DNA of 64,000 nt from NCBI GenBank assembly GCA_942486035.1, contig CALNXK010000167.1:1-64000 (forward strand), given 5' to 3'. Position numbers and translations under genes: made by a program. Of the stretch, positions 57,001 to 64,000 are shown piece after piece (position 1 is the first letter of the stretch; each line of letters begins with the position of its first letter). The notes under the pieces are model-generated. The model was not told where the DNA came from. It was given only the letters and a program-made list of their open reading frames with translations, and made no database searches. Source of the DNA: Porites lobata. Taxonomy: Eukaryota > Cnidaria > Anthozoa > Scleractinia > Poritidae.

Positions 57001-60000
57001 ATTAAAGTATAAAATACTTCTACCTAGCAGTTGATGCTGCTCTTTGTGTGATTCTGTCCTGAGTGAGGGAAGCCACATACGACATGCCCTTTCCATCAGC
57101 ACCAAGATCAAAAACCTGTGGGAATTCAGTAACAATCAATATTTATCACTGTCCCATAAATTTTGGAGATTTTTTGCAGTGCACTAAATAGTCTCTTGAC
57201 GTTGAGATCTGTCAAATGCATATATTACAGGTCAAAATTTTTTAAATTTTTTTGTAAAATCTTTCAATCTAGGTTTATTGTCATTTTTCTTAGACTCCTA
57301 GCCCTGATTATTCATGAATAACTAGGATAAGACAAATTTAACCAGAATTTAATTTTGACCTATCATTTTGATGAAAAGGCCAAATTCAAGCCTGATTTAC
57401 TTTTAACTTTTTTTTTGGTCAGCAAGATCATTTGCCTCATAATAACCAGAAAATGTGATGATGCTCTTCTCTCAGGCTGCACTGAAAAACAAGTTTCAAT
57501 GTCTTGTGAACAAGCATTTTTACCTTCAGCTACACCTCTGTGATCTTACACCTTACCATGACCAGAGTTAACTGAAACAACTTTCAAACACACAAAAAAT
57601 TTATTACCTGAATTGTTCCTTTCTCTGATCGAGAATAAAGAATGTTTCTTGTGTTGTCAACAGCCAGTTGAACAATGGGATCTGAATCAACATAAAAACA
57701 AACAAACAAACAAACAATATTCTACCTTACAGAAAAATGTCTTGCAAACATTTTTAATAAGTATTCAAGAGGTATATGGTATCTATGTGCAGGTAAAGGG
57801 ACTGAAAGAAAGTCCCACCTGGAGTCAACTGCGACAAGTCAATTTTCCTTCTAGGCAAGCAATTTTTCATGCTCAATAATTATTATTGCTTGATGGGTCA
57901 GGGTCATCTTCTAACTAAATCATAAAGTCAAACAAGCACAGGGATGTAGCTAAGGCAAAGCTGAGCAGTTTCTTTTGGTCAGTCAAGCCAGCTTTTTCAC
58001 TGAACAGTTCCTTCAAAATTTCCCCATGCCTTTGTTTTCCAGATTAATTTGAGCCGCTGATCAGCTCTTTTTCAGCACAGCTGGCTGTGGGCTCTTAGGG
58101 AAATTCCTGCAAACATGCAACAACCCCAGGTAAACAAAATGTTAAAACACTACTTTCTTTGTCTTTGTCTTTGTCTTATGGCAACCACATGTAGGAACAG
58201 TTAACAGGGGAAGAGGGCCAATTGACTATATCAACAACATCAAAAGAGACAACAGTCTTGACAATATCAGGAAATCTGGTCAGCAATACCGGATAGAAAT
58301 GTGTGGGATGATTGTCTCATGGAGACTTGATCGGGAGATCAGATTAAGTAGGCACATATTTGATTTCCAAGAGACAAGGAACAGAGCCTTCTCCGACATT
58401 GACACATTTAGGGAGTGCGGGATGCCCAAAGGGCACTCGTCCGTCTTAGAGAAAAAAGAGAACTTCAATGTATATTTCAACATCAAAGGGACGATGGTCT
58501 ATTACATCCAAACACGGCATGACAATCCTTTTTCCCGTGGCAATCTTTTTTTAGGAAAACTTAAAGAAAAACTGACCTGAAAAGCATGCGTAAATACTGA
58601 TGCGAGTATATCGGATAGTGCTCATGCCCCCTGGGCATCCCATAATACTCCCTACATCCAGTTAATTCAATATGGCCGCCGTATCGGTAAAAGGGTCTAT
58701 TCAAGTTATTTCCAAGCCCTAATGTACAGGTACCAATAATTACTTAATTGTACATACCCTCTCCACTAAATGTGGCATTCAAAAATGATGGCACGAGAAA
58801 AGAAAACGCTCCTGATGAGTGGTTCACCTTGCGGCATCTCCTTTGAAACCAACTATCAGCTGCCTGTTAAGAATAAAAGCCAAGTATACCCAATTACTTT
58901 TAGTACAACCACAAAAATTCCCTCATTTTGGAAATGAGTTGGGAAATTTATTGAAGGGGTGCGTGGGAAAAGTCCCTGACTCTTGAGATAACGTGACATT
59001 CTGCTTCTTCACTATTCATTCTTATATTCTTGTTTGTTTACTGTTTTAGTTTTTTTTTTGTTTGTTTGTGATCAGTCACTTCAATGTCAAAAAAACTTGC
59101 TGTGAGATGAGGGTCTCTGTTACGTGGAGGCATTTTTTATGTTTAAGGGTTCAGAATTTCCATCTTTTACACCTAACAGCTAAGCCTTTCGGCTGTTTTA
59201 TGGCAAAGAGCTAACCCCAATGAGACCCCCTAGGGCTAGGTCCATAGTGCATGAGATAAACAGAGTAAAAAAATAGCCAGTGATTAACATAAAATTTTAA
59301 GGGAAACATCAGAGACACCATTGCACATGGAGATTACATTACCTGATAAACTATCTCATATACACAACCATCTTTTCCTCCAAGAAAAATCCTTCCTAAA
59401 TGAGTTCCAGTCATGCAAGTCAAGTAAATGTTATCAGATGGAATCGAAAACAGCGGATCTGGTTGAAGATGCATCTCAGCAAATTCATCATGGTTATAAT
59501 TTCCTGGCAGAATTTGAAAAAAAATTGTAATGAGAAGTTATTGAGATAGAGTCAGATACGCTATTCAAATCTGCTGGCTACTTCAATTTTTATTGAAACC
59601 CCTGAATAAGGAAAAAACAAGGAAACACACATCCCATAACGTGCACCATATGTACATGTACATCCCTGATTTATGTTGATGGTAAAATCCAATCTCAGGT
59701 TAAACCAGAATTTCCATTATTCGCTATGAGTAATTACGGCTACAAGACAAAGAAATTTTTAACACAAGCCCAGCATTAGCTCAGTCGGTGGAGCGCTTGA
59801 CTGCAGAGCGGGAGGTCGAGGGTTCGTTTTCCGGGGCTGGACCAATACTCAGGGTCTAAAAATAACTGAGGAATGAAGGTACTCCCTTTGCACTGCAAGC
59901 GGCTTGACCTTGGCGGGGTCCGCGTGACCACATAAAATAGCGGTCCCGTCTCTTAGGAGACGTAAAATATAGTGTCCCCAATTAGCACTTTCGTGCTAAA

Positions 60001-63000
60001 TACATTGACACTCAAATCAAGTGCTTTTTTTAATACTGGTTTAAGATGAAAAAGGATTTTACCTAAAACATACTGTAGAATAACCAGGGCTGCAAATAAC
60101 GGCCGGTCAACGGACAATGTCCGGCCTGATCGCGGACTTGACCGGTCAAACTCCGGTCTTGCCGGTCATTTTGACCGGTCATTTTTGGATACAAACACTT
60201 TATTTTCCATACAGTTGTCGCTTAATGCTTTATAACGCTGCAATGATTTCTTTTTTCTTTGGCGTTTTTTGCTGCTTCGCACTAAACCCTTCTAAGAAAA
60301 AGAACGCCGCAATAAATTAATTTCATGTCATCATGTCGTAATCTAACGCAACAAAGCGAATAACAAACTGAGTTGGAAAGTAACGCAACGTTGCAAGTCA
60401 TACTGTACTTTCGGCTTTGCTGTAATCAGCAATGTGACCTTTGGGAATTCGAAGGAATTCAGGCAAATCGATCGCAATTCTCAACAGGTCGTCCTGTGTT
60501 TCTCCGGGAATAAATGTTAGCACATCGATTAATAATAATTTCTTTTACGTCGAACATGAATCTCGTTTGCAGACTCGATTCCAGAATGGTCTGATAAAAA
60601 TTTAAGCTACTCAAGAGGGAAGGTCGTCGTCTATCGCGGCGCTAGATTCTCGTTCTCGTAAACAACTTTATGCAAATTTCATTTGACATTTGAGCCCTTC
60701 GCGATAAAATGTTGCGCGATGACCCAAATTTATTTATTGACTTCTGATCATCAACACGCTGTTTGTGGAACAAATGCAAATGCAAATGCCAATGCAAATC
60801 AACTTCTTTGCCGAAAATATCAGCGACGATTCTTCTTCGAGGAAGTGACTTTCGATCACGTGCCAGGCAAGGAAAAAGATCAAGTTTCACCGATGTTCAT
60901 TTCGGAACATCAACGTAAAACAAACGTGTGCAGATTTTGTAAAATAACCCAATTTTTTCTTTTTTTCGTAATTTCTAAAGTTTGCTGAACTGTATGTGTA
61001 TTCCGTTTCCTGAACCTTGGGAGTTCGAAAAGGATTTACGCTTCACTTTTTACCTCTAGAGACTTCAGACGCCGCCGTGCAATGATACTCAAGGTAGAAC
61101 GTAACATTAAAACGCGCGAAAACCACGGAAAGGAACTCTACAATGTGCGAATGCATTTTTCACCAATTTGCTGTCAAAAATGTGAACGTCAATGTAGTAA
61201 TAACGATCTATTGCCAGCATAATTGGATATTCCTTAGGCAAAAAAAAATTATTAGTATTCATTATTTGACCGGCCAGAATCGGGGTTTGTCTGGGCTCAA
61301 AAATATTTGGCCGGTCATCATGACTGGCAACCTGCTGTCCGTTATTTGCAGCCCTGATAACCACAAAAAATTGCCTGCAGTGATAATATTCAAGTACAAC
61401 AAACAAAACTTGACAATACCTAATTTCTTTGGTGTAAATGTCACAGCAAGAAGCACAATGTCAATTGGTGTAGTGAGACACAAGATGTACCGAACTGATT
61501 CCCTGAGGATTTCTGTACACATAGGAATTAACATACACCATTATCAATTTTGCCAAAATATAAAGGGCTAAAAAAAATGAGGTGTAGATGCACTAATTTG
61601 CGTATGTCAGTGAAAACAGAGGAGTCACATCATTTTACCTTCATCCTTTGAGTCTGTGGACAAAATCCTTTGATGTGATCGTTCAAATGAGACCTCAATC
61701 TTTGGGAGCACATTAATTTTGCATTGTGGTTTGGGTGTGACAGGTTAGTTTGTACCGATTGGTCATAATCATGTGATGGTGTCAGTTGGCTGTGCCCAGC
61801 CATTATACGTAGCAATGTGTGCATGTTAGCAATTGGCGCATTTCAGTCAAGAGTTAAAAAATGCTACCATCAATATCAGTGGTAACCAAGCTGTCCACAA
61901 AGCTAGAAAAGCAAACTTTTTTGATACTTTTTTGATATTATTTTCTCAAAATCAAAGTTCTCCTTTAAATACGTCGGCTGTACTTTTCATAAACCTAAAC
62001 AGGCCAGCAAAACTGAAACACACCTGGTTTAGGTTTCACCAATCCAGCACACAGAATAGTTTCACTCAAGCCATCAAAATATGCCAAGTCACTCCTGAAA
62101 TTAGGAACAAAAACATGCTTTTGTTTGAACATCGGTAATAATTGAATGCCAAACCAAGCTTAGGAATTCACAGCTTACCCATCTTCATAATTCCAGACAA
62201 AGATATCACTATCAATAGTTAGCCAAGCTCGTCTGATCTCAGGAAACAATCCCATCATACAGTTACATTGCATGTCTGTTAATGAGGATGTCAAGGTGCT
62301 ATAACAACGAGACCAACAGTAATTCGGCAAGATAGAGTGAATCATGTGTTCTAATTGGTTTGTCTTATCTTGCCAAGTTTTGTTCCCCACAGGAAATATA
62401 GTTCCTTTATTGACCAAAAATTTGTGCAAGAAGATTAAGATTAGCTGGCCATTGTGCTTGTCACAATGAAGAGACTGCTTCAAAAGTACTGCTTTGGCAA
62501 CCCCAACATGGTCAACATACATTGACACCATTAAAGCTGACACTGGACTGGACAATACCAAAAAAAGAAAAGATGCAATGCTTGATCAGGTTGTGTGCAA
62601 GGATTTTATTAGGACGGCGCAGGATGATTCCTGGCCTAAGTAAGCAAGTTATTGACCAAGCGTGTTTGGTCAAGACGGCCAGAAGGTAATTGGCTTTTGT
62701 TCTTTTTCCTAGCCCTTGACTTCATCTTCGTCCATAAAAATGTAGAAAAAGAACTGAGTCAATACCTATCAATCTTGACCTTGTACTAACTTGGTCAATA
62801 AGCTTAATACCTGAATTTGTGTACTCCCTTGAATGAATGCCTTCTTCCAATACAATAACCATCAAATACAGGCAAAAATCTTAATTATTGAAAATGTAAA
62901 ACATCTCTAAGTTTTTAATTAGAACAGTTTCCCTCACTCTTTTTCAGTTCACAAATTCAATCTGACTGCTCTCCTACACCATCTATTTTTTGTAATTACA

Positions 63001-63169
63001 CGTACATATTGAAGATCATATAAAAGGATACGATCAAACTGCTCCACTAATTCTCCAGGAAGAGGAACCCGTTTAAGGAGACTGACAAGTTCCATACCCG
63101 CCAAACCAACAGATGGTGAGGATAGGGCAGGGTAGTCATAATCATTGATTCCACTGAAGGTTGTAAAGG
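38932..63169 (-). CDS. NUP155: Nuclear pore complex protein NUP155 (33 exons in window, N-terminus off window)
   Basis: On the - strand, 33 exons between 63169 and 38932 join with correct phases. They total 3932 nt: two bases of a split codon, 1309 codons and a stop. NUP155 is a scaffold nucleoporin of the inner ring, essential for pore assembly at the nuclear envelope, with an N-terminal beta-propeller and a C-terminal alpha-solenoid. Recognition rests on conserved runs across the whole length, such as HMQCNCMMG, AWLTIDSDIF, DGLSETIL, GRIFLGGKDGC, WLIDNALTDRLLE, GEFLHELEEKLEVARIQMQ and AECKLAIVHCAG. The animal protein is about 1390 residues, so only some 50-60 N-terminal residues are missing, beyond 64000. 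The gene looks intact, with no frameshift or internal stop. Some donors are weak (GTGCTT at 55624, GTGCAA at 44038), but the phases agree. Confidence 0.97.
39565..39870. repeat. Cluster of three copies of the CCACAGACTCAAAAGTTAGA dispersed repeat
   Basis: Three tandem-like copies of a roughly 110-bp unit combine GTAATA(A)NCANTACCACAGG, AGTAGCTTTCATTTGAATGG, TCACAC and CCACAGACTCAAAAGTTAGA. The same unit occurs in reverse orientation at 47580-47850 and singly near 23400, 37150, 37560, 40840 and 61640. It lies in a NUP155 intron. Confidence 0.8.
40465..40815. mobile_element. MITE with AACGACGA / GTTGTGG ends, copy 2
   Basis: The left end GAGCTCAAGAAACGACGAGA and the right end TTGTGGTTGCTTAAGCTC are imperfect inverted repeats. 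The interior contains TTCACGTCGTAGTCGTGCAG, like copy 1 at 21310-21635. It lies in a NUP155 intron. Confidence 0.6.
41385..41862 (-). mobile_element. Dispersed repeat copy 3 plus two tRNA-like SINE fragments
   Basis: Bases 41385-41535 match the GGCGGCCAT repeat (copies at 20700 and 30897). On the - strand, 41558-41625 reads AGCTCAATTGGTTAGAGCAC, a polymerase III A-box region; 41760-41862 reads TTAAGAGCACTGCAACG followed by GGGTTTGAATCCC, a B-box. The two fragments share GAGCACTGCA and TATGGGTCTT, so they are pieces of one tRNA-derived SINE family and not working tRNA genes (no intact cloverleaf). Confidence 0.65.
42797..43045. repeat. Tandem 75-76 bp repeats carrying CAGTGGAACCTCGATATAACG
   Basis: Units start at about 42799, 42858, 42934 and 43009. 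Each contains CAGTNGAACCTCTATATAACG-like and AAGTCCTCGGTATAACGAAC words. CAGTGGAACCTCGATATAACG resembles the terminal repeats of Tc/mariner (Tigger-like) elements, from memory. This is therefore probably a tandem array of transposon ends. It lies in the NUP155 intron just below the exon that ends at 43118. Confidence 0.8.
44620..44775. mobile_element. Inverted-repeat element with TTTACATGGAGG / CCTCCATGTAAAC ends
   Basis: GCCAGTTTACATGGAGGTG on the left and CCGCCTCCATGTAAACGGGC on the right are inverted repeats. Inner AGGTCACCCCACCTATCATG and GTTGCCTCACCTAACTGG add further symmetry. It has no coding capacity; the ORF at 44582-44914 is a by-product. It lies in a NUP155 intron. Confidence 0.7.
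46645..46832. mobile_element. Inverted-repeat element with GCCACTTTAGAAA / TTTCTTAAGTGGC ends
   Basis: The ends are inverted copies. The interior shares GAACTGGAGCCG, ATGCGTCCCGCAGTTGT and CCGTCAGCT with the copy at 23205-23335. It lies in a NUP155 intron and is non-coding. Confidence 0.68.
46915..47040. mobile_element. Inverted-repeat element with GAATTGTATCGTGGGACTG arms
   Basis: The left arm (about 46915-46960) contains TGACACTGG and GAATTGTATCGTGGGACTG. The right arm (about 47008-47040) contains CAGTCCCAAGATACAATTC and TGACACTGG. It directly follows the element ending at 46832. Confidence 0.75.
47580..47850. repeat. Reverse-oriented cluster of the dispersed 110-bp repeat
   Basis: Two near-identical blocks reading TTTCCTGTGGTACTGTTTAT and GCCGTACAAGGTG occur at about 47648 and 47752, each followed by GTGGACGAAATCCTA-like and TGACCATTCAAATGAAAGCT words. 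It is the reverse complement of the family at 39565-39870. Confidence 0.8.
48522..53875 (-). CDS. NUP155: NUP155 exons for the propeller end and start of the alpha-solenoid
   Basis: Exons, 5' to 3' on the - strand: 53708-53875, 51900-52010, 51678-51740, 50798-51081, 50614-50680, 49800-49924, 49237-49283, 48522-48655. They encode PPAVIRQHASCQRSFVALSAQ, the propeller-closing YRPVEQLCQLLL and KLHKEDQACATCLVLACG, WATRAFFKYGG, then a Gly/Pro/Ser/Thr-rich variable loop (with THQAGMGQ), HDGLCLYFARILETFWDGRL, LERLRQLQTWMEQN and a helical segment ending HLWQVLNEHNFEEVI. The intron between the first two exons (52011-53707) is almost entirely minisatellite. The small 47-nt exon at 49237-49283 was placed by phase and position and is the least certain. 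Confidence 0.92.
52064..53682. repeat. 9-bp minisatellite GGACAACYG filling a NUP155 intron
   Basis: The dense core at 52437-53682 holds about 138 units of GGACAACTG, GGACAACCA or GGACAACCG. The 52064-52436 flank is degenerate. The array occupies almost all of the intron 52011-53707. With a three-codon period and no stop words it leaves several frames open on both strands. One spurious ORF on the + strand (TGTTR repeats, 52244-53842) and others on the - strand (VPVVLVV, CPSCPGC, SQLSWL repeats) result. The - strand is the sense strand of NUP155. Confidence 0.95.
54594..63169 (-). CDS. NUP155: NUP155 exons for the beta-propeller, first part
   Basis: Exons, 5' to 3' on the - strand: 63032-63169, 62179-62275, 62024-62094, 61420-61512, 59343-59503, 58758-58863, 57608-57681, 57024-57115, 56552-56649, 55625-55777, 54594-54694. 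They encode the N-terminal propeller of the family, from KRVPLPGELVEQF through DSDIFVWNYEDG, LTTPIDIVLL, RIFLGGKDGCVYEIVYQ, HSSGAFSFLVPSFL, RNILYSRSEKGTIQ, VFDLGADGKGMSYVASL, VRLYFST, HARLPPGF and EEMDILWGISPDPFPFQ. The FSFLVPSFL segment corresponds to a hydrophobic loop that in other animals has been linked to membrane contact; this is carried over from the family. Splice phases are consistent throughout. Confidence 0.95.
55065..55190. mobile_element. Palindromic element with ACAGTCAACTC ends, copy 2
   Basis: The left end ACAGTCAACTC, inner GACACCTCTATAAAAGGACA and AAAGGTGTCTGTCTC, and the right end GGGGGAGTTGATCGT match the family at 29660-29842. It lies in a NUP155 intron. Confidence 0.7.
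59768..60030 (+). mobile_element. tRNA-derived SINE
   Basis: The head reads GCATTAGCTCAGTCGGTGGA (A-box) and GAGGGTTCGTTTTCC (a B-box with substitutions), typical of a tRNA-derived SINE promoter. A body of about 200 bp with GGCGGGGTCCGCG, TAGGAGACG and TTAGCACTTTCGTGCTAAAT follows, and a T-rich end. It lies in the NUP155 intron 59504-61419, antisense to the gene. No anticodon arm of a working tRNA is recognisable. Confidence 0.78.
60085..61356. mobile_element. 1.27-kb terminal-inverted-repeat element with CAGGGCTGCAAATAACGG ends
   Basis: Perfect 18-bp terminal inverted repeats (CAGGGCTGCAAATAACGG at 60085-60102 and its complement at 61339-61356) bound the element. Both sides are flanked by ATAAC, a possible target-site duplication. 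Just inside both ends are repeated GACCGG words (for example TTGACCGGTCAAA, GGCCGGTCATC). The interior ORFs at 60683-60988 and 61143-61571 (the latter crosses the right end) show no transposase I recognise. The CAGGG terminus resembles hAT elements, but a 5-bp duplication would not. It is probably non-autonomous and sits in a NUP155 intron. Confidence 0.82.
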
Positions 63170-64000
63170 CTAAAATCATGGGTAGAAAGAAAAGAATAAA
63201 GGCAATATTACTTTAGATTATATGCTCTAAAACAGAAGGGATAGATTTTGCATGTCACTTAAAAGCTTGCACGCTCCTTAAATAATTATTACAATTATTG
63301 TACAAAATATCGTTGTAGGTAAAAAAACCAATCTAGATTTTCTGAAGTAAAAATAGTAAAAAGTAATCATTATGGAATATTATCATTATTCCATCCTTTG
63401 TACAGGGCTTGAGAGGGGTAATGAAACTAAAACAACTGGATATCAAATATTACAGGCACTTACCAAAAGTCAGAACAAACCAGCTTAACCCATCCTTTTG
63501 AAAAAAAAATGGACCTTTCTCAAGAGTTTTCTTTAAAAACTTATCGGGACAGATCTGGCTCGACTGTCCTGGTCAGTTGTGAAATTCTCTTTAATTGGGT
63601 AGACACATTGAATTCTGCAATCTGATCTTACTACTGTAATTGAAAATAACTTTGCAAGACACAGACATGACACCGATAGAACCCAAAACAGAGTGCATTT
63701 CTGGACATCAAACGGCTACAACCCCACTTTGTTTTGGGTTCTATTGGTACGATTAGCATTGCAGAATTAAAAGTGTCCACTTGGTATATTTTTGCTGATC
63801 ACCTAGGTCTTCTTTAGATCCCACGTTCAACGTTGTATTCATTTTTAATGTTCACTAAACTGGACTGGTTTGGCTTGCCAGTTGAGACTAATACAATGAG
63901 CACCCTAAGAATCATAATGGTTGGGAATAACTTTTTGCTTTCTTTAATTTGGATCTCCATGTGATTGGTTACCCCCCTCCCCACCCCATCAAAGAAATAA
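63170..64000. other. 5' NUP155 intron up to the window edge
   Basis: The acceptor of the first visible NUP155 exon lies at about 63170-63171. Nothing encoding the N-terminal NUP155 residues was found up to 64000, so those exons lie outside. The stretch contains a short inverted repeat at 63672-63749 (arms with AGAACCCAAAACAGAGTG and CACTTTGTTTTGGGTTCT) and otherwise nothing I can name. Confidence 0.65.

Noticed and set aside
58299..58580. 93-codon + strand ORF within a NUP155 intron
   Set aside because: The composition is protein-like but there is no recognised domain, it is antisense to NUP155 and shows no promoter or splice evidence. It could be a fragment of a mobile element, but I cannot support it.
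59773..59845. Functional tRNA gene
   Set aside because: The A- and B-box words are present, but the B-box is mutated, no complete acceptor or anticodon pairing is seen, and a SINE body follows.
60683..61571. Transposase gene inside the 1.27-kb element
   Set aside because: The two ORFs are short, have no catalytic motif of hAT, Tc/mariner or piggyBac types that I can see, and one crosses the element's right end.

Overview
The window is nuclear DNA of an animal, most probably a stony coral or a related hexacorallian. The reasons are multi-exon genes with GT-AG introns on both strands, ApeC (apextrin C-terminal) plus CUB domain exons typical of cnidarian secreted and surface proteins, a long animal-type NUP155 gene, and a dense load of short inverted-repeat elements, tRNA-derived SINEs and minisatellites in introns and intergenic DNA. 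No bacterial, viral or CRISPR features are seen. The assignment to corals is an inference.

Layout, left to right. Bases 1-8284 are a continuous array of a 9-10 bp satellite (TTGTTACCC and variants). Directly after it, on the + strand, come the last two recognisable exons (8455-8523, 9063-9322) of a type I membrane protein whose upstream part is off the window, so the satellite probably lies in an intron of that gene. A 15-bp minisatellite follows its stop codon. Bases 12835-28930 hold a complete 12-exon + strand gene whose exon lengths sum to 2409 nt, that is 802 codons plus stop. Its domain order is signal peptide, ApeC, CUB, ApeC, CUB, Thr/Pro-rich linker, transmembrane helix, short cytoplasmic tail. 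The ApeC-CUB block is present twice with the same exon structure. A second, larger array of the same 15-bp minisatellite lies downstream (31345-32577), so each of the two membrane-protein genes has one 3' of it.

An intronless + strand ORF of 357 codons (34686-35759) has no function I recognise. From 63169 down to 38932 on the - strand, 33 exons encode all but the N-terminal end (probably some 50-60 residues, off the window) of nucleoporin NUP155. About 1309 codons are visible, and every exon phase joins correctly. One of its introns is almost completely filled by a second 9-bp minisatellite (GGACAACYG). Other introns carry SINEs, a 1.27-kb terminal-inverted-repeat element and many small palindromic elements.

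Functionally, the left half looks like a small cluster of cell-surface recognition proteins, with ApeC and CUB ectodomains anchored by one membrane helix. The right half is a housekeeping nuclear-pore gene. The most striking non-genic signal is the set of minisatellites with periods that are multiples of three and no stop codon in several frames. They create ORFs of up to about 1700 codons that are not genes.
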